This document shows, one piece after another, positions 16,854 to 25,878 of a DNA stretch of 64,000 nucleotides. This DNA is from Myxococcales bacterium (GTDB taxonomy: Bacteria; Myxococcota_A; UBA9160; UBA4427), in contig DUCN01000127.1 in NCBI GenBank assembly GCA_012959805.1, forward strand, positions 121,068 through 185,067. The letters run 5' to 3'. The translations under genes and the position numbers were made by a program. The notes beneath the pieces are model-generated. The model ran no database searches. It was not told where the DNA came from and saw only the letters and a program-made list of their open reading frames with translations. Within the stretch, counting starts at the first letter, position 1; every line of letters starts with the position of its first letter.

Positions 16854-17756
16854 GTGAAGTCGCAGAAACACGATCGTCCTCCTTCTGCGAAAGAAGTTCC
16901 CCACAAGATCCCCAAACGAACGATCGGTCTCATCGCTGGCGCCGGAGGCTTGCCCAAGGAAGCCGCCGCGCTGTTGGTTGAGAGGGGCCAATCCGTTCGT
17001 TTGGTCGGTTTCTCGGGGCTCACAGATTGCGATCTTCAAACCGCCGCCGAACAGGCTCAATTTCTTCGTCTCGGCCAATTGGAGGCCATGGCTTCCGCAC
17101 TCAACGATATGGGCGTTCGGGAACTACTCATGCTTGGCAAGGTCCCGAAGTCGCTGCTCTTTGACGGGCAGGGAATCGTGGATCCCGATGCCGAGGCACT
17201 TCGCGTGCTTTCGGAGCAGCCAGAGTTTGGGGACGAGAATCTGATGACGGCGATCGCGCGATGGCTGGAAGGCCGTGGGTTCTCCATCTGTGACCAGGGC
17301 GAAGAATTGGCCTCTCTTCTGGCTCCCTTTGGCGCACTCTCGGCCCGGACGCCGAGTGAATCAGAATACGCAGATTTTCTGGTTGGTCGGTCCGCCGTCA
17401 GAGCATTGGGATCGGCGGGAATTGGACAATGCGTCGTCGTCAAGCACGGCAGCGTATTGGCGGTCGAAGCCATCGAGGGAACTGACGCTACGATTCATCG
17501 AGCGGGGCAATTGGGTGGGCCGGGATCGACGGTGGTCAAAGCCGCTCGACCCGCTCAGGATCGGCGCTTCGATCTTCCTGCGATCGGCGTCTCGACGATC
17601 GAAGCGATGATCGAAGCTGGGGCATCGGCCCTCGCAATCGAAGCCGATTCGACCTTGATGATTGACCAAGAGGGAATGGTCCGGACAGCCAACCATGCCA
17701 ATCTATCGGTCTGGGGGTTCACGCAGGACAGCGATCGGGAAGGTCGACCATCATGA
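16854..17756 (+). CDS. lpxI: UDP-2,3-diacylglucosamine diphosphatase LpxI
   Basis: 300 residues from GTG 16854, with GAGG upstream. The N-terminal GLIAGAGGLPKEAAALLVE is the mark of LpxI (formerly DUF1009), the enzyme that replaces LpxH in alphaproteobacteria, many deltaproteobacteria and others. It cleaves UDP-2,3-diacylglucosamine to lipid X and UMP by attack on the beta-phosphorus side opposite to LpxH. The C-terminal block KAARPAQDRRFDLPAIGVST is also conserved. Its stop overlaps the next start (ATGA). Confidence 0.95.
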   Translation: MKSQKHDRPPSAKEVPHKIPKRTIGLIAGAGGLPKEAAALLVERGQSVRLVGFSGLTDCDLQTAAEQAQFLRLGQLEAMASALNDMGVRELLMLGKVPKSLLFDGQGIVDPDAEALRVLSEQPEFGDENLMTAIARWLEGRGFSICDQGEELASLLAPFGALSARTPSESEYADFLVGRSAVRALGSAGIGQCVVVKHGSVLAVEAIEGTDATIHRAGQLGGPGSTVVKAARPAQDRRFDLPAIGVSTIEAMIEAGASALAIEADSTLMIDQEGMVRTANHANLSVWGFTQDSDREGRPS

Positions 17757-18730
17757 AGAGAATCGACGAATTGCCGCGTACCTTGAAGCCCTGGTCAGAC
17801 GGCTCGGGTGAGTTGATGGCGCCTGCGGTGGTGCGTGTGGGCATCGTGGGTGCGGGTCCGATGGGGCGGTTGCACGCGCGGACAGTTTCGAGAATCGCGG
17901 CCTTGGATGGGACATGTGCTCTCGCGTCCGTCGTGGATCGCCACGCCGGGCGTGCGGAGGAAGTGGCAGCAGAATTTGACACTCAGGCATTTACCGATCT
18001 GGATGAGGCGATCTCCGAGATCGATGCCATCATTGTTTGCGGTCCGACCTCGACGCATCATGCACTCACTTCTTGGCTCCTCAAGAAAGGTTTGGACGTT
18101 TTGGTCGAAAAGCCCCTTGCGGCAACGGTCGCGGAGGCGAAACAATTGGCGTCGCTGGCCAGCTCTTGCGAGCGAATTCTGCAGGTTGGACATGTCGAAT
18201 GGTACAACCACGGGTGGCGCGAGGCGGTCAGACTGGCCGGGGTTCCCGAGACGATTGAGGTCGAGCGATTGAATCCCGAGAGCGATCGCGGGCTCGACAT
18301 GGATGTCGTGCAAGATTTGATGTTGCACGATCTCGATTGGGTGGCACGTTATCTCGACGATACGGTTGTCGAGGTGAAGGCGCGGGGTCGCCGCGTGAAA
18401 CACTCGGGAATCGATGAGGCGGAGACGGAACTCTTCTTTCGCTCCGGTTGCCACGTCCGACTTCGCGTGAGTCGAGTCTTTCCGGATTGTCGTCGCACCG
18501 TTCGGGTCTCAGGGAGTCAGGGTTCCGTCGTCGCCGACTTGCTGACGCGTCGAGTCGAAGGCGCGCCTGAATCGTCTGGCTCGGGTCCCGATCCGCTCCA
18601 AGCCCAGTGGCGAGATTTTTTGGTGTCCATTCGCGATCGGAAGACGCCGGATGCGGACGCTGTGGTCGGAGTAGCCGCTTTGGAACTCGTCGAGCGCGTT
18701 CGCGAGTCCATCGAAGGCCGAGGCCCGTGA
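17753..18730 (+). CDS. Gfo/Idh/MocA-family NAD(P)-dependent oxidoreductase in the lipid A operon (GnnA-like candidate)
   Basis: 325 residues from ATG 17753 (ATGA overlap with lpxI, GGAAGG upstream); ATG 17816 is an alternative that would start just before the Rossmann fold. Dinucleotide site VGIVGAGPMGRLHA, the family EKP motif (VLVEKPLAA, Lys as catalytic residue), and a C-terminal alpha/beta substrate domain. Members at this place in lpx operons occur in many deltaproteobacteria. In Acidithiobacillus and Leptospira the relative GnnA oxidises the 3-OH of UDP-GlcNAc, and GnnB then aminates it. No GnnB-type aminotransferase is in this window, so the substrate is an inference. Confidence 0.85.
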   Translation: MKRIDELPRTLKPWSDGSGELMAPAVVRVGIVGAGPMGRLHARTVSRIAALDGTCALASVVDRHAGRAEEVAAEFDTQAFTDLDEAISEIDAIIVCGPTSTHHALTSWLLKKGLDVLVEKPLAATVAEAKQLASLASSCERILQVGHVEWYNHGWREAVRLAGVPETIEVERLNPESDRGLDMDVVQDLMLHDLDWVARYLDDTVVEVKARGRRVKHSGIDEAETELFFRSGCHVRLRVSRVFPDCRRTVRVSGSQGSVVADLLTRRVEGAPESSGSGPDPLQAQWRDFLVSIRDRKTPDADAVVGVAALELVERVRESIEGRGP

Positions 18731-19935
18731 AGACAGTCCTGCTCTCGGCGGGTGATCTGTCCGGTGAGCGCCATGCTGGGGAACTCGTTCGTGCCCTGCG
18801 CAACCGAAGAGCCGACTTGCGATTCGTTGGCATGGGTGGAGCGTCCATGCAGGCGGCGGGCGTCGAACTCTGGGCGGATCAAAGAGACCTCGCCGTCGGT
18901 GGTATCTTTGAAATCGCGACGAGCTTGCCTCGCGTGATTGCGACATGGCGAAAGATGCTGCGGTGTCTTCGGGAGACGGATCCCGATGTGGTGGTGTTCG
19001 TTGACTCAGGTGGATTCAATCTGCCCTTCGCGAAGCGAGTCCGAGCCGTCTCCCGCGCCAAGGGTCTCTACTACCTGGCGCCGCAGGTCTGGGCCTGGCG
19101 AGAAAGTCGGCTGCATCGATTGGCGAAACGCGTGGATCGCATTGCTGTGATCCTCCCCTTTGAGCCTGCCTATTATGCGGAGAGGGAGGTTCAAGTCGAT
19201 TTCGTTGGCCATCCGGCCGTTGACGCTCTGGTCGACAAGAAACAGGCAGACGATGAAGCGATTCAGTCCCGGTCCGATACCGGATCGGCTCGCATCAAGG
19301 CTCGCGCGCGGTTCGCCATCGGAGACGGTGACCGGGTGCTCGGTCTCTTCCCTGGGAGTCGGCGAAATGAGCTTGAGCGACATCTGCCCATACAACTCGA
19401 GAGCTTCCTGCGGCTGCGTGCAGGCGAGCCGAGGCTTCACGCGCTTCAGGCAGTCGTTGGATTGGCTCCGAGTCTCGATCGTGAACGGGCCTTGGCGATC
19501 GTCAATGAAGTCTGTGCGGCGGTACCGAAGGCGGTGCGCGTACTCTCAATGGAGGACAACGCATTGCTTAATGCATGTGATGTCGCGTTGGCAAAGCCCG
19601 GTACGATTACGGTTGAGCTGATGCTTCGGGCCATTCCCATGGTGGTCATCGGGCGGATCAATCGCGCGACGGCAATGATCGCGCGACGCAGCTTGCAGAT
19701 TGTTTGGCTGTCGATGCCTAATCTCATTGCCCAGGAAGAAATCGTGCCCGAATTATTCCAGAAAGCGGCGACGCCGGATCGCATCGCCGACGAGCTCGCG
19801 CCCCTTTTCGAGGGGGAGATTCGGGATCGGCAGATCAAGGCGTTGCAACTGGCGAGTCGGTCTTTAGGGGCGCCGGGCGCAGCGAATCGCACCGCCGCGA
19901 TCGTGGAGGAGTTGCTTGGGACTCGCCCGGCATAG
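18727..19935 (+). CDS. lpxB: Lipid A disaccharide synthase
   Basis: 402 residues from GTG 18727, which overlaps the previous stop by 4 bases; an in-frame ATG at 18607 lies well inside the previous gene and is rejected. LpxB (GT19) joins lipid X to UDP-2,3-diacylglucosamine. Conserved stretches: LSAGDLSGERHAGELVRALR at the N-terminus, FVDSGGFNLPFAKR, YYLAPQVWAWRESR, and the sugar-nucleotide-binding LGLFPGSRRNELERHLP. It ends 20 bases inside waaA. Confidence 0.96.
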   Translation: MKTVLLSAGDLSGERHAGELVRALRNRRADLRFVGMGGASMQAAGVELWADQRDLAVGGIFEIATSLPRVIATWRKMLRCLRETDPDVVVFVDSGGFNLPFAKRVRAVSRAKGLYYLAPQVWAWRESRLHRLAKRVDRIAVILPFEPAYYAEREVQVDFVGHPAVDALVDKKQADDEAIQSRSDTGSARIKARARFAIGDGDRVLGLFPGSRRNELERHLPIQLESFLRLRAGEPRLHALQAVVGLAPSLDRERALAIVNEVCAAVPKAVRVLSMEDNALLNACDVALAKPGTITVELMLRAIPMVVIGRINRATAMIARRSLQIVWLSMPNLIAQEEIVPELFQKAATPDRIADELAPLFEGEIRDRQIKALQLASRSLGAPGAANRTAAIVEELLGTRPA

Positions 19936-21250
19936 CGTCGCCGCTCTTTCGGCGGTCGGTCTGAGCCCGCTGTTGGCGGGAGCTTTGATTGCGCGGCCCA
20001 GACTTCGATCCGGAATGTCCGAGCGCTTCGGGCGCGTAGTGTCCTCCGGTGACGGGGCTTCGCGAATCTGGATTCATGGGTCGAGCGTGGGTGAGGCCAC
20101 CGCTGCATGTCGACTCCTACAAAGTCTAGACGCGGAGGGATATCTCGTGCGTGCTTCCGCCTCGACGCTCGAGGGGCGGGCCGTTTACGAGCGAGTGCTT
20201 CCCGACGTTCCAACCAGCCTGGCACCCTTCGATCATCTCTGGTGTGTCGAAGCAGCGATGCGTCGAGGAAATCCAGAGCTCATGGTTATGATCGAGACGG
20301 AACTCTGGCCGAACTGGATCGCGGCCTGCGTGCGGCATGATGTTCCCGTCGTGATTGCATCCGGGCGGATTCGAGATCTATCCGGAATTCGTTTTAGCGG
20401 CTTTCGACACGTGATGCGATCCACCTTCAAGAGTGTGGCCGCGGTGGGGGCGAGGACCGATCTCGATGCTGAGCGATTTGTCTCACTCGGCATTTCGGAG
20501 GATCGTGTCCAGGTGACCGGTGATCTAAAACTCGACCCGCCCACCCGACAACCGGCGCTCGCAGTCGATCTGATCCGGGCGCTCGTCGATTCGCCTGTTG
20601 TGGTGGGTGGCAGTACCTACCGCGATGAAGAGAGCATTTTGGTGGACTGCCAGGATGCGTTGGAGAAGGCGGGGCATTCTTTTGTCCTGGTGCTCGCGCC
20701 CCGGGTAGTCGAGCATGCTCACGAGTTGCTGAAAGTCTGTGGCGACCGCAATCGACGCGCAATCCTGCGCAGTCAACTGGGTGGGCGTCGTCTTGCGAAA
20801 GGTGATGTGCTGATCGTCGATACGTTAGGCGATCTGGCGGGACTCTACGCCACTGCGACGATCGCTTTCGTCGGAGGGACCCTCGTTCCGATCGGCGGGC
20901 ATAACATTCTCGAACCTGCTCATGCTGGGTGTCCGGTCTTGTTTGGACCGCATGTCCAGAACACTGGAGCGGCGCCTGGGATTCTCGAATTCGGGCGGGC
21001 GGGCGTCTGCGTGCGGGATGCTCAGGGGCTTCAGGAGGCACTCATGGAGGCCTTTGAAGATCCCGAGGCTTGTCGTCGACGTGGCGAAATGGGTCGAGAT
21101 AATCTCGTGGCGCATCGCGGGAGCGTTCGCCGGACGCACGAACTCATCACGGACATTCTCGAAACCAGCCGGCGCGCCCGGCCGGAGCTGCAGGTTGGAG
21201 GCCTCGCTTCATCGAAGGCCGAGACCCTCGGTACGACAGGTGAACCGTGA
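19916..21250 (+). CDS. waaA: 3-deoxy-D-manno-octulosonic acid transferase (Kdo transferase)
   Basis: 444 residues from TTG 19916, overlapping lpxB by 20 bases. WaaA (GT30) adds Kdo to lipid IVA. Motifs: RSGMSERFGR, WIHGSSVGEATAACRLL, MVMIETELWPNW and the C-terminal GGTLVPIGGHNILEPAHAGC. An N-terminal hydrophobic helix (SVAALSAVGLSPLLAGALIA) anchors it to the inner membrane. Whether it adds one, two or three Kdo residues cannot be read from sequence; a Kdo kinase nearby would fit a single phosphorylated Kdo. Confidence 0.95.
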   Translation: MGLARHSVAALSAVGLSPLLAGALIARPRLRSGMSERFGRVVSSGDGASRIWIHGSSVGEATAACRLLQSLDAEGYLVRASASTLEGRAVYERVLPDVPTSLAPFDHLWCVEAAMRRGNPELMVMIETELWPNWIAACVRHDVPVVIASGRIRDLSGIRFSGFRHVMRSTFKSVAAVGARTDLDAERFVSLGISEDRVQVTGDLKLDPPTRQPALAVDLIRALVDSPVVVGGSTYRDEESILVDCQDALEKAGHSFVLVLAPRVVEHAHELLKVCGDRNRRAILRSQLGGRRLAKGDVLIVDTLGDLAGLYATATIAFVGGTLVPIGGHNILEPAHAGCPVLFGPHVQNTGAAPGILEFGRAGVCVRDAQGLQEALMEAFEDPEACRRRGEMGRDNLVAHRGSVRRTHELITDILETSRRARPELQVGGLASSKAETLGTTGEP

Positions 21251-22455
21251 AATGGGCGAATCGGCGAATGCCGAAAGCCGAGCGCGAGATCGGACCTGAG
21301 CAAAGCGCAGCGAAGGAAATTAAGGGCGGCGATCAGTCACCCGGTTGGCCATCTCGATCGCGAAGTCGTTGGCTTCTGAGTCAGCTTCGTGTGGCCGCTC
21401 TTCGGATCGCTTCTGCCTTTTACGCGGTGGTGGCCTTCGCAGACCGCAACATCAATGGATGGACCGCGCCAGGGAGAGGCCGGTTGGCGTGTGCGGTCGT
21501 GAGTGTCGGCGGGCTCACGGTTGGGGGGGCCGGTAAGACGCCGGTCGCGGCTCGTCTTGCGCTCGGGCTGCGAGCCCGGGGTTGGCGCGTCGTACTTGCC
21601 AGTCGAGGCTACAAGGGTCGCAGTCGGCGAATGGTCACGCTCGTCTCGGATGGAAGTCGATTGCATTCGAGTGTGCGGCTTGCCGGCGACGAGAGCTTTA
21701 TCCTGGCGGCGCATGCTCCTGGCGTCCCGGTCCTGGTTGGGCGCGATCGTCGATTGGTGGGACATCATGCGGTGTCGGCCTTCGATGCGGAGATCCTCAT
21801 TCTCGATGACGGATTTCAGCATCATCGCTTGGCCAGGGACCTCGACATTGTTTGCATCGACGGCGTTTCGGGATTCGGCAATCAGCGATTGTTGCCGGCG
21901 GGCCCACTTCGCGAACGTCCGTGTGCGCTCGCCCGGGCCGATTGGCTTTGCGTGGTGGACGGCGGAGCCATTGGATCATTGATATCAGGCGACGTTTTGT
22001 CAGGCGATTTGATTGCTCAGAATTTCTCGAACGAATCCCGAAAAGACCCGCGCCCCGAGATCATTCGGGCCCATCGCCGCCCCGTAAAACTCATCGCCCT
22101 GGATCGAGTGGAGACCCTTCCCCTCGAGTGGCTACGCAATCGCTCGGTGGGTTTGATTTCGGGTGTTGCCCGTCCGGGATCGCTTCGAAGAACCGTCGAA
22201 ACGCTTGGGGCCAAGGTCGTCGCCGAGCGACGATTTCGAGATCATCATGCCTATACCGAAAGCGATTTGTCCGATCTCGATCCGGAAGGTCTGGTCTGGC
22301 TGACGACCGAAAAGGATGCGCTGAAAATTCTTCCGAAGTGGCTTGGCTCGCCCCGATTATGGGTGCTGGAGATCGAAGTCGAGTTTAATGAAGAGCAGAA
22401 AGTGCTCGACCGGGTGGAGCAGGAGCTTCGTATCGCGGGCCGACTGTGTCGCTGA
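21247..22455 (+). CDS. lpxK: Tetraacyldisaccharide 4'-kinase
   Basis: 402 residues from GTG 21247 (GTGA overlap with waaA). LpxK phosphorylates the 4' position of the lipid A disaccharide. The P-loop VGGLTVGGAGKTPVAARLA, the ILILDDGFQHHRLARDLDI motif with the catalytic DDGxQH pair, and the C-terminal FRDHHAYTESDL and WLTTEKDALKI blocks are all intact. The N-terminal ~35 residues are charged and longer than usual. It is the last gene of the + strand lipid A run. Confidence 0.95.
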   Translation: MKWANRRMPKAEREIGPEQSAAKEIKGGDQSPGWPSRSRSRWLLSQLRVAALRIASAFYAVVAFADRNINGWTAPGRGRLACAVVSVGGLTVGGAGKTPVAARLALGLRARGWRVVLASRGYKGRSRRMVTLVSDGSRLHSSVRLAGDESFILAAHAPGVPVLVGRDRRLVGHHAVSAFDAEILILDDGFQHHRLARDLDIVCIDGVSGFGNQRLLPAGPLRERPCALARADWLCVVDGGAIGSLISGDVLSGDLIAQNFSNESRKDPRPEIIRAHRRPVKLIALDRVETLPLEWLRNRSVGLISGVARPGSLRRTVETLGAKVVAERRFRDHHAYTESDLSDLDPEGLVWLTTEKDALKILPKWLGSPRLWVLEIEVEFNEEQKVLDRVEQELRIAGRLCR

Positions 22456-22499
22456 GCTTCCAACCCCGTCTTTCAGGGCTCGAAGGTCGAATCCAGATC

Positions 22500-22523
22500 G
22501 CCTCATCGCCTCATCGCCTCATC
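22500..22523. repeat. Three tandem copies of an 8-bp unit
   Basis: GCCTCATC three times in a row at the very end of the kdkA-like gene (minus strand). Each unit contains TCA, that is TGA on the coding strand, but only the one in frame is used as stop. Likely slippage product. Confidence 0.8.
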
Positions 22524-23381
22524 GCTCGCCGGTCGCTGTAATCGCCAGGCGAATCGATGCCGCCCCATTCGAATCGTCTCGAATCGGGACCAGCGCATCA
22601 TGGCATTGCGAAGCTTGCGATCACCGGCGCAGTAAGTCGAGAGTGTCAGGGCGCGGAGTCGCTTTGATACGGCCGCTGCATGCCCGGTCTTCTCGAGGGA
22701 TCGAACCAGACGAGAGAGTTCGGCTATTCGCTGTCGTGGCGACACGCGGGATTGGATGCGTGTTCGATCCAGATCGATCAGTAGACAGCGTGGGGCGTTC
22801 GTTGTGTCCTCGGCGTCTCGCCATTCAATGAGAAGATTGCGAATGTGCAGGTCGCCGTGGATGGCGCCCGCGTCATGAAATTGTCTGAGCGCCTTTGCGA
22901 AGGAAAGGCAGATCTTGCGAAGCTGCAATGGGCTCGGATCCTTGGCCAGCCAATCGATGCCGTCGAGCGCATCCGTGCACTCAAGTGATGCGAAGGCGGA
23001 ACGCCAGAAGAGTCCCTTGCGACGACTGATCGCAAAGACCGGGGCCGGAAGCGGGACGTTCGCCTCGCGAAGTACACTCCAGGTCGAAAATTCTCGAAAG
23101 ACGCGTGACGGAGTCCAGGCCCAGTCCCGAAGCCAGGGCGCGAATAGCCCGCCGTGCCGACACGGACGAATTCGAATCGGATGGTCGGGGTATTGCTCAT
23201 CCAGAATCCAGTTTGGCCCGCGACCGCCCTCGACGCGCCTGGCCGCACGGATCGCTTCGTCGTAGCCGCCGGGTTCCGTCAAGCCTTCGGAATGTATGCG
23301 GTCCGAGAAGTCTTTGGCGACCGATAGGCGAAAGCCGCTCGCTTTCAGCTGAATGGTTTGTTCGGCGAAGAGTCGGCTCAT
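22503..23381 (-). CDS. Lipopolysaccharide core kinase, Kdo-kinase (KdkA/WaaP) type
   Basis: 292 residues. A eukaryotic-like kinase fold of the LPS kinase family. The catalytic loop is HGDLHIRNLL (175-184, D177 as base) and the metal-binding DLD is at 203-205 (LLIDLDRTR). The N-terminal region has a Gly-rich stretch and FREFSTWSVL as the likely alpha-C helix. It would phosphorylate Kdo or heptose of the inner core, which is consistent with the flanking waaA/lpxK and waaC/waaF genes. Assignment between Kdo kinase and heptose kinase is not certain. It overlaps the lptF/G gene upstream on the same strand by 4 bases. The C-terminal end falls in a small tandem repeat. Confidence 0.8.
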   Translation of the reverse strand: MSRLFAEQTIQLKASGFRLSVAKDFSDRIHSEGLTEPGGYDEAIRAARRVEGGRGPNWILDEQYPDHPIRIRPCRHGGLFAPWLRDWAWTPSRVFREFSTWSVLREANVPLPAPVFAISRRKGLFWRSAFASLECTDALDGIDWLAKDPSPLQLRKICLSFAKALRQFHDAGAIHGDLHIRNLLIEWRDAEDTTNAPRCLLIDLDRTRIQSRVSPRQRIAELSRLVRSLEKTGHAAAVSKRLRALTLSTYCAGDRKLRNAMMRWSRFETIRMGRHRFAWRLQRPASDEAMRR

Positions 23382-24508
23382 TCTGGTATTCGCCTTCGTT
23401 CACGTAGGGCCAGGAAGAGACCAAGGGCTGCGAAGATGATATTTGGTGTCCAGATCGCGAGCCCGATGCCAAGCCAGCTGAGATGAGCGGCCGATTGCAT
23501 GGCTGCTGCGAGGGCGTAGTAGCCAAAGGCGATGGTGAGGACGAGTAGGAGCCCGAGTGTGCGGCCACGATCCTCCGTCATCAGGGCGATTGGGCCAGCC
23601 ACTGCCGCGAACAACGATGGCGCGAAGGGAAGCGCGCGACGACGATGCAGTTCGATCTCGTACTCGATGGGATCCTTCTGGTCGAGCTCGTGCAGTGGAT
23701 CTCCCCGTCTTCCGCGTTCGATGACATCCTGGAGTTCGGCCAAATTCATCTGTTTAGGTCGCACGGGACCGAAGTCTCCACCCAGGATATGGCCGACGTC
23801 CAGATGGAATCCAAACTCATTGAAGTGAATTCGCTCATAACGTTCTGGCGCTTCCGGGGTGGGGGCAAAATGAAGGTCGCCATCCCACAGTTCGAGTTCG
23901 ATCTCTGAATTTCGCTCGTTAAATCGAAAGCGCCCTCGATCAGCGAAGACTCGAAACGATCGGTCTTTCTGGCTTTGGTCGAGAATCATGACGCCATGAA
24001 GCGTCCCGTCCCGATCGCGATCCTCGACGAAGACCAGGCGCGGTCCGATTCGCCGAAATACACCCGGTTCGAGGATTGCGCCCCGTGCCGCCGCGGTTTT
24101 GAAGAGTTGGACGAGCTCACGCCGCGATTCATGCTCGACCGATGTGAGGAGCCATCCGAAAATGGCAGTCGCAATGAGGCCTAACGCGAGGTAGGGGACG
24201 AGGAAAACGTTTGGACTGATCCCGGCGCTCGCGATTGCGCGGATCTCCCCATCGGCGCCGAATCGCCGAACCGAAAGGAGGATTCCAATCAGGAAGGCCA
24301 GCGGAATCGAATAGGAGACGGCGATCGGGAAAATGCATTGGACGACAGCGAAGAGGTCCTCGCTCGTCATTCCGAGCAAGGAGAGTTCGTCCAGGCGCTT
24401 GACGAGGTTTTGCGTCAGTATGACAAGGGTCAAAAGAAAGAACGCCAGCCCGCAATACGCAAGGGTCTCAATCATCACATAGAGCGAGAGGGTGCGCGCG
24501 ATTCGCAT
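23378..24508 (-). CDS. LPS export ABC transporter permease, LptF/LptG (YjgP/YjgQ) family
   Basis: 376 residues from ATG 24508; AGGA lies eight bases upstream, and the open frame beyond it shows no conserved sequence. The start MRIARTLSLYVMIETLAY..., the PIAVSYSIPLAFLIGILLSVRRFGADGEI coupling region, a periplasmic beta-jellyroll domain (~130-250), and three C-terminal helices are typical. LptF and LptG form the inner-membrane channel that LptB powers to extract LPS. Only one of the pair is in this window. The block GEIRAIASAGISP suits LptF slightly better, but I do not separate the two with confidence. Divergent from waaC; the 140-base gap must hold both promoters. Confidence 0.88.
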   Translation of the reverse strand: MRIARTLSLYVMIETLAYCGLAFFLLTLVILTQNLVKRLDELSLLGMTSEDLFAVVQCIFPIAVSYSIPLAFLIGILLSVRRFGADGEIRAIASAGISPNVFLVPYLALGLIATAIFGWLLTSVEHESRRELVQLFKTAAARGAILEPGVFRRIGPRLVFVEDRDRDGTLHGVMILDQSQKDRSFRVFADRGRFRFNERNSEIELELWDGDLHFAPTPEAPERYERIHFNEFGFHLDVGHILGGDFGPVRPKQMNLAELQDVIERGRRGDPLHELDQKDPIEYEIELHRRRALPFAPSLFAAVAGPIALMTEDRGRTLGLLLVLTIAFGYYALAAAMQSAAHLSWLGIGLAIWTPNIIFAALGLFLALRERRRIPE

Positions 24509-24648
24509 GCTCCGTATCCTATCGGTCGGGCCGCGGCTCGGCGAGGTGGTCGATCTTATCTGCACCCGATCCTGTTCTTCGCCATCTGATCTGGCCAGCT
24601 TGTGGGGTTTTGATCGCCGAAAGGATGATCGAAAGGACGATCGAAAGC

Positions 24649-25878
24649 ATGACGCCGAAGGCAAGCGGTAGCGATTCGATTGCGACGACGGCGACCACGA
24701 CTGTTTCGGTCGAGGGCTCTCATTCCGAGCAGAGGGTCGAGCGAGTGCTGATTATTCGATTGGGTGCCCTCGGCGACGTCATTCGAACGCTCCCCGCCGT
24801 CCAGGGGCTTCGCTGGTCCTATCCGGGCGCGCACCTCACCTGGTTGGTCGAGCCTGGGGCCGCCGGCGTGGTCGATGCAGCAGGTCTCGTCGACGAGATC
24901 ATGCTCTTTCCGCGCACCAGTCTGGTGAGATCGATTCGGTCGAAACATCCAGTCCTGTTTCTTCGGGAATTACGTGATTTTATTCGTCGGCTGCGGGATC
25001 GTCGCTTCGATCTCACGATCGACTTCCATGGGATCCTCAAGAGCGGAATGCTCGCGCGGCTGTCGGGAGCGCCGATCCGTTACGGATATGGTCCAGGCCT
25101 GGCCCGGGAGTTTTCAGAGGTTTTCGTCAATCGCTCCGTTCGGCTCGTGGAGCCGAAGACGTCTCGATATGAGCGAAACTCGGCACTCGTGAGAATCGTG
25201 GCGCCAGAAATTCAGCTGCCCGATCAACCTTTTTTGACAGCATCGTCCCTCGCGGAAGCGAGACTGGTCACGCGGCTTCGTTCGTCCGGATGTGAGAATG
25301 AGCGATCATTTGTCTTGATTCATCCGGGGACGAGCGAGAAGGCTCTGCACAAACGTTATGCGACACGGGCCTGGGCCGAGGTCGTAAAACGTCTGGCAGG
25401 CGACGGCATTCCGGTTTGGATCAGCGCGGGGAGTTCTCCCCGGGAAAGAGCGCTGGCCGACGAAGTGGTTGAGCAAGCGGAGGGGACGCTCGTGTTGGCA
25501 CCCGAGACAGGCGGCTTCGATGACTTGCTTGCACTTCTAGCGCGTGCCTCGGTCTTCGTTTCAGCAGACTCTGGTCCACTTCATGCCGCGTCTTTGGTCG
25601 GTGTCCCAGTCGTTCAACTGCTCGGACCGACCGATCCGATTCAAAATGCTCCATGGGCACATTCACCCTGGCTTCGGGCCCACGTCCCATTGCCATGTAG
25701 TCCGTGTCGTCGTGGCTGCCCGGATCCCGCTTGTATGCGAGTCATTCCCCCTGCGTTAGTCGCCAGAAAAATCTCGCAGCTTCATGGGATTTCGCATGAC
25801 CGGAGCGGCGGGGATCAGACTTCGTATCGTGATGAGTCCCGACCCGAGAGCGCCGATCTGCTTCGGACGTCCAGATGA
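24649..25878 (+). CDS. waaC: Heptosyltransferase I-like glycosyltransferase (GT9)
   Basis: About 409 residues from ATG 24649; in-frame ATG 24625 and TTG 24610 are possible. This start region holds a threefold near-repeat of GATCGAAAGGA. The GT9 fold begins VLIIRLGALGDVIRTLPAVQ and has the donor-binding HPGTSEKALHKRYATRAWAE and the ADSGPLHAASLVGVPVVQLLGPTDP motif (D/S-GPxHxA). It would add the first L-glycero-D-manno-heptose to Kdo. A Cys-rich stretch PLPCSPCRRGCPDPACM near the C-terminus is also seen in GT9 relatives. It overlaps waaF by 4 bases. Confidence 0.85.
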   Translation: MTPKASGSDSIATTATTTVSVEGSHSEQRVERVLIIRLGALGDVIRTLPAVQGLRWSYPGAHLTWLVEPGAAGVVDAAGLVDEIMLFPRTSLVRSIRSKHPVLFLRELRDFIRRLRDRRFDLTIDFHGILKSGMLARLSGAPIRYGYGPGLAREFSEVFVNRSVRLVEPKTSRYERNSALVRIVAPEIQLPDQPFLTASSLAEARLVTRLRSSGCENERSFVLIHPGTSEKALHKRYATRAWAEVVKRLAGDGIPVWISAGSSPRERALADEVVEQAEGTLVLAPETGGFDDLLALLARASVFVSADSGPLHAASLVGVPVVQLLGPTDPIQNAPWAHSPWLRAHVPLPCSPCRRGCPDPACMRVIPPALVARKISQLHGISHDRSGGDQTSYRDESRPESADLLRTSR

